DNA of 7,362 nucleotides from CANKJK01 sp964400405 (lineage in GTDB: Bacteria > Acidobacteriota > Vicinamibacteria > Vicinamibacterales > UBA2999). Both the position numbers and the translations under genes were made by a program. The stretch spans positions 1-7,362 of the forward strand of contig CAYNUO010000123.1 in the NCBI GenBank assembly GCA_964400405.1, in the 5' to 3' direction. The notes beneath the pieces were generated by a model. The model did no database searches. It saw only the letters and a list, made by a program, of their open reading frames with translations, and had not been told where the DNA came from. This document shows, in pieces, positions 1 through 5,872 of the stretch. Position 1 is the first letter of the stretch. Each line of letters begins with the position of its first letter.

Positions 1-815
1 GGGACGAGGTGACCGTCGGCGCTGATCACGGCCGTGGACCACGGCGCGATACACGGCTCACGCTTCTCGTCTCCCTCCTTTGACACCAGCCCCGACCAGG
101 AGATGAGGCCGGCGACGTCAACGAAGTCGACTTTGCCGAGCCAGTGGGCCCGATAGGCGGTGATCTCTCCTGCCGTCGGCTTGAACTCCGTGGTGCGGAT
201 ACCGACCTTGACGCCGCTGCCGGTCTCCTGGCGCAGGGCCAGAAAGCGCTGAATGTTCCGCATCACGGCGTGAAAGCCGACGTCGACGCCGTCACCGGCG
301 AACTCGTTGGTGGGCAGCTGGATCCGAATCTTCTCGAACGTCTCGCGGGTCAGTCCGTCCACCGAGAAACGGATCTGCTGGAGCGGAGTGGCGAGAATCG
401 CCCGTGCCATCGCCTCGTCCAGCATGGTTGCGTTGGTCACCAGGATGACGTTGCCGTGGCGTGACGCGGCGTACTCGATCATCTCGACGATCCGCGGGTG
501 GAGCAGCGGCTCCCCGTCCTTGTGCAGGTACACAGCGGCAATCGTCGGAAAGTCAGCCGTGATCTCATCGATCAGACGCTTGAACAAATCGATGTCGAGA
601 TGCGCGCTCGGCTTGTGGGCCTTGACGGCCGGCCGCTGCGTCGGGCACATCACGCAATTCAGATTGCAGGCGCTTGTCGTCTCGATGTACGCGGTGTTGG
701 GCGTCTGATGGCGGGGACCGAAACGGACCGCGGCGTAGGCGCCGCGGACGCCGCCGGGCAGTCGGCGATACACGGCCGGCCAGAGAGTACGCCGCAGCGA
801 AGTGAGCAAAGACAC
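1..815 (-). CDS. Radical SAM/SPASM domain protein, C-terminus beyond the window
   Basis: I translated this minus-strand frame by hand. It is open from a GTG at 815 to the window edge, giving 271 codons. Residues 50-57 read CNLNCVMC, the CxxxCxxC motif that binds the radical SAM [4Fe-4S] cluster. It is followed by the GEP motif (KDGEP, about 99-103), LVTNAT (about 125-130) and RFSVDG (about 149-154), all typical of the radical SAM TIM barrel. At about 253-271 the segment EPCIAPWSTAVISADGHLVP has the form of the first cysteine and PW...DG of a SPASM auxiliary-cluster domain, cut by the window edge. Such enzymes reductively cleave SAM to start radical chemistry on peptides, sugars or other small molecules; the substrate here is unknown. 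The start is uncertain. GTG 815 gives MSLLTSLRR, but TTG 809 is better spaced (7 nt) from a GAAGG ribosome-binding site. The gene follows the glycosyltransferase after 52 bp and is probably co-transcribed, with a possible promoter of its own. Confidence 0.9.
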   Translation of the reverse strand, partial: MSLLTSLRRTLWPAVYRRLPGGVRGAYAAVRFGPRHQTPNTAYIETTSACNLNCVMCPTQRPAVKAHKPSAHLDIDLFKRLIDEITADFPTIAAVYLHKDGEPLLHPRIVEMIEYAASRHGNVILVTNATMLDEAMARAILATPLQQIRFSVDGLTRETFEKIRIQLPTNEFAGDGVDVGFHAVMRNIQRFLALRQETGSGVKVGIRTTEFKPTAGEITAYRAHWLGKVDFVDVAGLISWSGLVSKEGDEKREPCIAPWSTAVISADGHLV

Positions 816-848
816 GCCTTCAGAGAGGTGCCGGTGAGCCGGCCCGCG

Positions 849-857
849 AGAATACCA
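849..857 (-). promoter_or_regulatory. Possible extended -10 for the radical SAM gene
   Basis: On the minus strand this reads TGGTATTCT, which fits TGnTAnnnT. It lies just after the glycosyltransferase stop codon and about 34 nt before the GTG 815 start. No -35 hexamer is visible. The pattern is short and one match could be chance; it is listed because the same pattern occurs at the other gene starts in this window. Confidence 0.3.
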
Positions 858-867
858 TGGGGCTCCG

Positions 868-2037
868 CTATCGACGCCGCGTCGCCCACGCCTCCGCCGC
901 TTCTTCCACGAGCGGCACGAGCGTCGCGGCCATGGCCGCCCGTGAGGCGTGCGCGAGGAACCAGGTGCGAGCCTCGCGACCCCGCCGCGCACGCTCGTCG
1001 GGCCGTGCCGCCGCGTCGGCCAGCGCCGCGGCGAGCCCGTCTGCATCACCAGGTTCCACCAGCCAGCCGCGCGTGCCGTGGCCGAGCATGTCCGGCAGGT
1101 CGGACACGCGGCTCGCGACAGGCGGGCACGCCATCGCCATCGCCTCGAGCGCTTTGGCCGGCAACTGGCTGAGGGCGAAGCGCACGGCCAGTTGCGGGAC
1201 AGGCGCGACATCCGCGGCCGCAAGGAGCGCCGGCATCCGCTCCTGCGGGAGCACGCCGAGGTAATGACAGCGCCCGCCAAGCCGGGCGACGCACGCCTCG
1301 AACTCCGGATGGCCCTCGGGGCCGGCCAGCGCCAGATGCCAGTCGGCGCACCGCGGGTCCGCGAGCGCGTCGCGCAGCACCGCGAACCCCTTGTGCGGCT
1401 GCGGCATGCCGGCAAAAAGCGCCAGCGGCACGTCCGGCGGCAGCCGGAAGGCGCGGCGCGCATCCTCGCGCGACGGCGCGACGGCCGGGTCGAACACCTT
1501 CTCGTCCGGACCATGGCGCAGGATCGTCCCGCCGTAGCGGGCCTGCAGTCGCGACGTCGACACGGTGACCGCCTCGGCGCACGGCACCAGACTGTGGATC
1601 GCCAGCGTGTACTTCCACGCCGTCGCGTGACGCCATCCCTTCAGCACGTCGCGCCAGAGCACGTCGCTGAACGAGACGCCCATCGGCACGCGCTCGTCAT
1701 CCTCCACGTCCAGCAGCAGGGGCCGGCGCCTGCCGAGGTTCGATGCAACGAGCGCGGCGCCGAGCGTCGGCACGAGCGGCTTGCACGCATAGATGACGTC
1801 GCCGGTGGCCATCGCGGCCAGGCGCGGCAACGCCGGGAGCAGGCGGACCGTGTCGATCGGAACGCGGAGCGTCCTGTATTCGAACAGGTCACGGTAGGGC
1901 GCATAGACGTCCCGGTCCCCGTGCAGAAAGCCGAGCATCTCGACGTCGAAGTGCCCGGCGAGCGCCTGCGCCAGCGGCGCGGCCCGGACGATGGGATTGT
2001 TGGCGAGGTCGTGGACGAAGAAGCTGACGCGGGTCAT
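868..2037 (-). CDS. GT4-type glycosyltransferase (GT-B fold)
   Basis: This 389-residue protein has the usual length for a family 4 glycosyltransferase, which transfers a sugar from an activated nucleotide donor to an acceptor, here probably a cell-surface glycan or glycolipid. The N-terminal Rossmann-like half begins MTRVSFFVHDL. The C-terminal half carries the donor-binding elements: ALFAGMPQPHKG (about 206-217) with the conserved basic residue after the first strand, YLGVLPQERMPALLAAADV (about 259-277), and the E-x7-E type region KALEAMAMACPPVASRVSDLP (about 295-315), then GWLVEPGD (about 324-331). There is no signal peptide or membrane segment, so it should act in the cytoplasm. I chose the ATG at 2037 because it overlaps the methyltransferase stop as ATGA, while the longer in-frame ORF upstream would run through the methyltransferase gene. 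Donor and acceptor are not predictable. Confidence 0.9.
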   Translation of the reverse strand: MTRVSFFVHDLANNPIVRAAPLAQALAGHFDVEMLGFLHGDRDVYAPYRDLFEYRTLRVPIDTVRLLPALPRLAAMATGDVIYACKPLVPTLGAALVASNLGRRRPLLLDVEDDERVPMGVSFSDVLWRDVLKGWRHATAWKYTLAIHSLVPCAEAVTVSTSRLQARYGGTILRHGPDEKVFDPAVAPSREDARRAFRLPPDVPLALFAGMPQPHKGFAVLRDALADPRCADWHLALAGPEGHPEFEACVARLGGRCHYLGVLPQERMPALLAAADVAPVPQLAVRFALSQLPAKALEAMAMACPPVASRVSDLPDMLGHGTRGWLVEPGDADGLAAALADAAARPDERARRGREARTWFLAHASRAAMAATLVPLVEEAAEAWATRRR

Positions 2038-2771
2038 GCCCCGGGCCGGTCGAACCGCATCACGATCTGGTTCGCGAACAGGTTCGGCCAGATTCGGTGC
2101 AGCTGGCCGAACACGAAGCCATTGCTCGGCAGCACGGTCGGGGTGGGAAGGCCCACACCGGCTGCCCACTCGCGGAAGTCCGGCAACGACCAGTAGCGGA
2201 GGTGCTCCCCGGGAAACAGCACCCACTGCACGGGGAACCGGCCGAACGCCAGCCGCCACCGGTGCGGGAAGTAGGCGATGTTCGGAAACGTCACCCAAAG
2301 GCTGCGCCGTGTGTGCGACCAGACCTGCGCCAGCAGCCCTTCGGCGTCGGCCACGTGCTCGATGACCTCGGTCAGGACGACGTGGTCGAACTGCTCACCG
2401 GGCTCGACGGTCCCCGGTGCACCGAGCGTACCCGCCCGCGCATCGAGTCCCGCCGCCCGGGCCAGCGCCACCCCGGCGTCGCTGACGTCCACTCCGCGCT
2501 CGCGGATCCGTCGCGTGGCCTTCAGATGCTGCAGCAGCGCGCCGTTGCCACAGCCGACGTCGAGCACGCTCTCGCCGTCGCGGACACCGCGCGCGATGAT
2601 CGCGAAGCGCGGATGCATGCCGCCTGCGCCGCGTTCGTTCCAGTAGGCGTCGTAGTCGATCGTCTGGCCGCGAAAGCCGGCCGGCCCGGTGGCCTGACGG
2701 ACGGCGCGCAGCACCTCGTGCGCGCTGAAATACGCCGACAGCAGGACGCGCTTGAGCGGGCCGTCACGCAT
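2034..2771 (-). CDS. Class I SAM-dependent methyltransferase, MetW-like
   Basis: The 245-residue protein has the SAM-binding glycine motif VLDVGCGNG at 69-77, the acidic strand end GVDVS at 93-97, and FDHVVLTEVIEHV at 128-140 as motif II. The segment FPNIAYFPHRWRLAFGRFP (162-180) followed by LRYWSLPDF (191-199) resembles MetW-type and Methyltransf_23-type proteins. Many of these sit in polysaccharide clusters rather than in methionine biosynthesis. No metX is seen next to it, and the neighbours are sugar-active enzymes, so I infer methylation of a glycan or glycan precursor. Its start overlaps the epimerase stop by 8 bp and its stop overlaps the glycosyltransferase start by 4 bp. No Shine-Dalgarno sequence precedes the ATG, which fits translation by coupling to the upstream gene. 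Confidence 0.9.
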   Translation of the reverse strand: MRDGPLKRVLLSAYFSAHEVLRAVRQATGPAGFRGQTIDYDAYWNERGAGGMHPRFAIIARGVRDGESVLDVGCGNGALLQHLKATRRIRERGVDVSDAGVALARAAGLDARAGTLGAPGTVEPGEQFDHVVLTEVIEHVADAEGLLAQVWSHTRRSLWVTFPNIAYFPHRWRLAFGRFPVQWVLFPGEHLRYWSLPDFREWAAGVGLPTPTVLPSNGFVFGQLHRIWPNLFANQIVMRFDRPGA

Positions 2772-3795
2772 GACCGGAGGTCAGCGCGGCCCAGGACGGC
2801 GGCAGCCCCTTCCGGAGCTCGATGGCCTCGAACGGCTCACCGGCCCGCGGCCCGACGCGCCGCACCCAGGCCGCCATGCGCGCCAGGCCCGTGTCGAGCG
2901 CCGTCGCCGGGAACGGTCCCAGCACCTGCGCGACCGCCGAATGGTCGGCCCAGGCTTCCCGGACCTCGTTGCGCGGCGCGAGATGCACGACGGGGTGATC
3001 CGGCACGCCCATCGCAGCCGCGACCGCGCGCGCCAGTTCCAGCACCGTGTAGTCGCGGTCCGCGCCGATGTTGAAGATGCGCCCGTGCGCCGCAGGCGTC
3101 CACGCGCTGGCGGCGATGGCCGGCGCGATGTCGCCGACGTAGCTGAACGCGCGGCGCTGCGTGCCGTCCCCGAAGACCGACATCGGCCGCCCCGTCATGA
3201 TCTGGTTCATGAAGATCCCGACCACGTTCCGGTAGGGATCGCCGATGTTCTGGTACTCGCCGTAGACGTTGTGCGGACGGAAGATCACCGAGCGCAGGCC
3301 GAACATCCGATGCGCGGCGTCGAGGTCGTGCTCCACGGCCAGCTTCGCGATGCCGTACGGGTCTTCCGGCCTGGGGACGCTGTCCTCGCGCATCGGCGGG
3401 TCGATCGCGCCGTAGACGGCGATCGAGCTGGTGAACACGAGGCACTCGACGTCGTGCCGGATGCACTCGTTGATGACGTTGACGCTGCCGACGACGTTGT
3501 TGGTGTAGTTGAACCGGCGGATGAAGTGCGAAAGCCCTTCGGCTGCGTACGCCGCGAGATGGTAGACGTGGCGGAAACGGTGCTGGTCGAACAGGCGCGC
3601 CACGAGGTCGTGGTCGACGACGCTCCCGCGCACGAAGGTGACACCGGGCGGCAGGTTGTCTTCCGACCCGCCGGAGAGGTCGTCGAGCACGACGACCGAG
3701 GTGGCACCGGAGGCCTGAATTGCGCGGACGACATGGGCGCCGATGAAGCCCGCGCCGCCCGTCACGAGGGCGGCTGGTTTCCCGTCGGTGGCCAT
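2764..3795 (-). CDS. NAD-dependent sugar-nucleotide epimerase/dehydratase (extended SDR)
   Basis: The 343-residue protein is a full-length extended short-chain dehydrogenase of the GalE/WbpP type. The NAD-binding fingerprint TGGAGFIG is at 12-19, followed by the acidic strand end VVVLDDLSGG (about 34-43). HLAAYAA lies at 79-85. The catalytic region has FTSSIAVYG (121-129) with Tyr147 and Lys151 in DPYGIAK, the YxxxK pair. RPHNVYG (173-179) and SVFGDGTQRRAFSYVGD (206-222) belong to the substrate-binding part. The family oxidises and re-reduces UDP- or dTDP-sugars to epimerise or dehydrate them; which sugar is made here is unknown. The ATG at 3795 is the first plausible start: the longer ORF upstream is read through the antisense of the tRNA gene. 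There is no Shine-Dalgarno sequence; a -10-like element ends 9 nt before the ATG, suggesting a leaderless mRNA. Confidence 0.93.
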   Translation of the reverse strand: MATDGKPAALVTGGAGFIGAHVVRAIQASGATSVVVLDDLSGGSEDNLPPGVTFVRGSVVDHDLVARLFDQHRFRHVYHLAAYAAEGLSHFIRRFNYTNNVVGSVNVINECIRHDVECLVFTSSIAVYGAIDPPMREDSVPRPEDPYGIAKLAVEHDLDAAHRMFGLRSVIFRPHNVYGEYQNIGDPYRNVVGIFMNQIMTGRPMSVFGDGTQRRAFSYVGDIAPAIAASAWTPAAHGRIFNIGADRDYTVLELARAVAAAMGVPDHPVVHLAPRNEVREAWADHSAVAQVLGPFPATALDTGLARMAAWVRRVGPRAGEPFEAIELRKGLPPSWAALTSGHA

Positions 3796-3804
3796 GGGGA
3801 GGCC

Positions 3805-3814
3805 ATGCTAGCAC
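3805..3814 (-). promoter_or_regulatory. Extended -10 promoter for the epimerase operon, probably leaderless
   Basis: The minus strand reads GTGCTAGCAT, matching TGnTAnnnT. Only 9 nt separate the TAGCAT from the ATG at 3795, so transcription would start within about 3 nt of the start codon. No -35 hexamer is recognisable. The asparagine-synthase-like gene has the same element in the same place. Confidence 0.6.
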
Positions 3815-3835
3815 GGCGTCATCGCAGCCCTGGCG

Positions 3836-3850
3836 GTGTGGTACGCTCGG
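3836..3850 (+). promoter_or_regulatory. Extended -10 promoter for tRNA-Leu
   Basis: GTGTGGTACGCTCGG contains TG-G-TACGCT (3839-3847). The expected start is about 3854, roughly 11 nt before the mature tRNA, a normal short leader. It matches the tig upstream element at 14 of 15 positions. The sequence after the -10 is GC-rich, a feature of stringently controlled stable-RNA promoters in other bacteria. No convincing -35 is present. Confidence 0.55.
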
Positions 3851-3864
3851 CGCGTCACGGCCCT

Positions 3865-3951
3865 GCGAAAGTGGCGGAACTGGCAGACGCGCCAGACTTA
3901 GGATCTGGTACCTGAGAGGGTATGGGGGTTCGAGTCCCTCCTTTCGCACCA
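3865..3951 (+). tRNA. tRNA-Leu, anticodon UAG, CCA encoded
   Basis: The acceptor stem is GCGAAAG (3865-3871) paired with CTTTCGC (3941-3947), then discriminator A3948 and an encoded CCA at 3949-3951. The D arm has GCG/CGC around a loop containing CTGGCAGA. The anticodon stem CCAGA/TCTGG encloses the loop CTTAGGA, giving anticodon TAG at 3899-3901, which reads CUA and by wobble CUG. The variable arm TACCTGAGAGGGTA (3909-3922) forms a short TACC/GGTA stem, as expected of a class II tRNA. The T arm is GGGGG-TTCGAGT-CCCTC (3924-3940). The gene points the opposite way from both neighbours, and only 14 bp separate its 3' end from the convergent stop codon at 3966. No terminator fits in that gap. 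No att-like repeat of its 3' end is visible in the window. Confidence 0.97.
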
Positions 3952-3965
3952 CACCTCACGCCGGA

Positions 3966-5732
3966 CTACACCTCTTCGGCTCTCATCCAGGCGGGGATCC
4001 GCCGCAGTACGTGCTCGACACGCAGCAGGTTGAAGGCAATCTGGTGCGCGATCCCTCCGGTCCGGAAGGTCTGGTCGAGCACGGCATCGATCGCGGACGG
4101 ATCGAAGTATTCCCGGAGCCGGGCACCGGGGTCGAGCAGCACGGTGCGCAGCTGCCGCTCGACCGAGGGCGGCTTCAGCCAGAACTCGACGTCGAGCGCT
4201 CCCCGGATCCACGGGTCGAGCGGAAGGCCGAGACGCCGGCCACCGCGGTAGACGCGACGGACGGCGGCCATCGCCAGGTACGCCGCGCGCGGGGCACCCG
4301 GTCGGACGCCGGTCTGACAGATCGGCAGGCGCGCCAGCCTCGGGAAGTACCGCCGGAGGATCGCCACGTGCAGCCGGCTCGCCGTCCGGTACTCCGGAGG
4401 AAGTCCGGCGCAGAACTCGAGGAAGCCGTAGTCGAAGAACGGCTTCCGGACCTCCAGGTCAGGCGGGGCCAGGTGCGGCCAGCCGTTGGTGGACCGGCGC
4501 ACCTTCGTATCCATGAGGTAGCCCCACGGGGAGCCTGTTCCGATGTCCTCTCGGAGCCGCCGGGCCACCTCGTCCACGTCGAGGCTGACCGGCGACGCCC
4601 AGTACGGCAGCTTGTCGAGCACGCCGCGGCGATCGATCCCGCGGAAGGTCTCGCCCATCGTGGCGTCGCCGGCAAACCCGCTCAGCTCGAAACGGAAGAC
4701 GCGCCCGATCTCGTCGAGCCGCCCGGCGGGATGCGCGTTGAGGACGTCGAGGAATCCGCCGTTCTCCAGCGACAGCGCGACACGGCGATCGATCCAGTCC
4801 GGCCCCGGCAGCTCGAGGAGCGTCCACGGACTGCCGGCGGCCCGCGCCACGCGCGCCGCGAACCGCACCTCGTCGGCGCCCGCGACCCCGTACGTCAGGG
4901 ACGGCCACGCGGTGCGGACGCGCGTCGCCTCCGCAAGGATCAGGCGGCTGTCGAGTCCGCTGCTCAGCTGCTGCCCCGCCTCGGCGTCTCCGATCCGGAG
5001 GCCCATCACGTCCTGCCACCGCTCGTAGGTCTCGGCAACGGGATCGATCGACTGGACCGAGCCCGGCTCCGGGAGGCTCGACCACGCCCAGTAGCGGCGC
5101 AACGTGCCACCGTCGAGGGTGACCTGCTGCTCGGCCGCCGGATCGAACAGCCGGACCTCGTTGACCCACGTCGCGCTCCGCAGCGGCGCGCCGAGACAGA
5201 CGGTTTCTTCGACGAACCGCCGGTCGACGGTGGCCGCCTCGCCCATCCACGCGAGCACCGCGGCGAAGTCGGCGGCAAACACGAACGCGTCGCCGTCGTC
5301 GTGGACGAACAGGCGGCGGGAGCCGTAGCGGTCGCTGAGGATCGTCAGCGACGGTCCCGCCGCGGCGGCGTCGTACCGCACGAGCGTGTACAGGCCATCG
5401 ACGTCCGCCACCGCATCCGCGCCGCCCCGGCACCAGCGGTCGTGCACGATCGGCCAGGCCTCGGCGCGGCGCCCCGCTCGGGACGTCCATGCGCCGGCGC
5501 GATAGACCTCGCCTTCCGCGACCATCGTGCTGCCGGAGGCATGCACATGCGACTCGAGGCATCCGGCGAGCAGGTCCGGGCCTGAGTTGCCGATCGCGGC
5601 GTGCTCGAAGATGACGCGGTGGAGCCGGTGACCGGGACGACGCACAGCGCCGCGGCCCATGCGGTCCAGACGGGCCTCGATCCAGTCGCGCGAGCGCCGG
5701 CTGCGCACGAAAAACCCGAAGAGTCCCGCCAT
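3966..5732 (-). CDS. Asparagine-synthase-like protein lacking the glutaminase cysteine
   Basis: The 588-residue protein has both parts of the asparagine synthase B architecture. The N-terminal class II amidotransferase-like domain starts MAGLFGFF where functional enzymes have MCGI, so the catalytic Cys2 is replaced by Ala. The rest of that domain is recognisable: VDGLYTLVRYD (111-121) and LSDRYGSRRLFV (132-143). The synthetase domain has the ATP pyrophosphatase loop as SSGLDSR (257-263, usually SGGLDSS), SGFAGDATMG (351-360) in place of SGxGGDExFGG, and KPFFDYGFLEF (430-440). It should therefore activate a carboxylate with ATP but not hydrolyse glutamine. Ammonia or another amine could be the nucleophile, or the reaction could be an internal amide closure as in lasso-peptide cyclases. 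No lasso precursor or protease gene is visible here. Such proteins also occur in surface-polysaccharide clusters, which fits the neighbours better. Start 5732 matches the family N-terminus and lies 8 nt after a -10 element. GTG 5750 is an alternative that overlaps that element. Confidence 0.85.
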   Translation of the reverse strand: MAGLFGFFVRSRRSRDWIEARLDRMGRGAVRRPGHRLHRVIFEHAAIGNSGPDLLAGCLESHVHASGSTMVAEGEVYRAGAWTSRAGRRAEAWPIVHDRWCRGGADAVADVDGLYTLVRYDAAAAGPSLTILSDRYGSRRLFVHDDGDAFVFAADFAAVLAWMGEAATVDRRFVEETVCLGAPLRSATWVNEVRLFDPAAEQQVTLDGGTLRRYWAWSSLPEPGSVQSIDPVAETYERWQDVMGLRIGDAEAGQQLSSGLDSRLILAEATRVRTAWPSLTYGVAGADEVRFAARVARAAGSPWTLLELPGPDWIDRRVALSLENGGFLDVLNAHPAGRLDEIGRVFRFELSGFAGDATMGETFRGIDRRGVLDKLPYWASPVSLDVDEVARRLREDIGTGSPWGYLMDTKVRRSTNGWPHLAPPDLEVRKPFFDYGFLEFCAGLPPEYRTASRLHVAILRRYFPRLARLPICQTGVRPGAPRAAYLAMAAVRRVYRGGRRLGLPLDPWIRGALDVEFWLKPPSVERQLRTVLLDPGARLREYFDPSAIDAVLDQTFRTGGIAHQIAFNLLRVEHVLRRIPAWMRAEEV

Positions 5733-5740
5733 CGGGCGGG

Positions 5741-5750
5741 ATGCTATCAC
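5741..5750 (-). promoter_or_regulatory. Extended -10 promoter for the asparagine-synthase-like gene, probably leaderless
   Basis: The minus strand reads GTGATAGCAT, identical to the epimerase element at 9 of 10 positions. The TAGCAT ends 8 nt before the ATG at 5732, so the mRNA would begin at or next to the start codon. A GGGAGG lies upstream of the element, too far from the ATG to serve as its ribosome-binding site. Confidence 0.6.
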
Positions 5751-5752
5751 CC

Positions 5753-5765
5753 GCCTCCCGGAGGC
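5753..5765. repeat. Perfect inverted repeat between divergent promoters
   Basis: GCCTCC-C-GGAGGC is a 6-bp perfect inverted repeat with a one-base centre. It lies between the leftward -10 at 5741-5746 and the rightward -10 at 5780-5785, where an operator for either promoter could sit. Short GC-rich palindromes are common at this base composition, and the corresponding space beside the tRNA gene has no equivalent. Confidence 0.3.
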
Positions 5766-5773
5766 CCCGGTGA

Positions 5774-5788
5774 GTGTGTTACGCTCGG
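5774..5788 (+). promoter_or_regulatory. Extended -10 promoter for tig
   Basis: GTGTGTTACGCTCGG contains TG-T-TACGCT (5777-5785), the same element as at the tRNA gene with one difference. The predicted start is about 5792, giving a 5' leader of about 80 nt before the tig ATG. No -35 hexamer is recognisable. Confidence 0.55.
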
Positions 5789-5794
5789 GTGACT

Positions 5795-5807
5795 GGGCGT
5801 TCCGCCC
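5795..5807 (+). other. Small hairpin in the tig leader
   Basis: GGGCG-TTC-CGCCC forms a 5-bp stem with a 3-nt loop just after the predicted tig transcription start. It has no T-tract and so is not a terminator. A role in 5' end stability is possible, but a chance structure in GC-rich DNA is equally likely. Confidence 0.25.
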
Positions 5808-5872
5808 GTCCCCGGCCCAGATCATTCTGAACCGGCCCGGCGCTCCCGCCGGCCCCCGGCATCGCACGATTC

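Noticed and set aside
949..2196. 415-codon plus-strand ORF opposite the glycosyltransferase
   Set aside because: No domain-like features; it overlaps two well-supported genes on the other strand.
2038..2298. N-terminal extension of the glycosyltransferase to a start at 2298
   Set aside because: The extension lies wholly in the methyltransferase gene in another frame; the ATGA overlap at 2034-2037 marks the real start.
2752..3915. 387-codon plus-strand ORF opposite the epimerase, ending KVAELADAPDLGSGT
   Set aside because: It runs into the sense strand of the tRNA gene (its C-terminus translates the tRNA) and is a shadow of the epimerase.
3865..3951. Attachment site or integrated island at tRNA-Leu
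   Set aside because: No integrase gene and no repeat of the tRNA 3' end were found in the window; only the unusual gene orientation remains as a hint.
2837..3952. 371-codon minus-strand ORF beginning MVRKEGLEPPYPLRYQIL
   Set aside because: Its N-terminus is the antisense translation of the tRNA-Leu gene, a well-known spurious annotation, and the rest is an Arg-rich shadow frame of the epimerase.
3898..4212. 104-codon minus-strand ORF ending CERRDSNPHTLSGTRS
   Set aside because: This is also a read-through of the antisense tRNA, combined with an out-of-frame part of the asparagine-synthase-like gene.
4011..5585. 524-codon plus-strand ORF opposite the asparagine-synthase-like gene
   Set aside because: Long antisense ORFs are expected at this GC content. 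Composition is Arg/Ala/Pro-rich with no recognisable motif, while the minus strand has clear family motifs.
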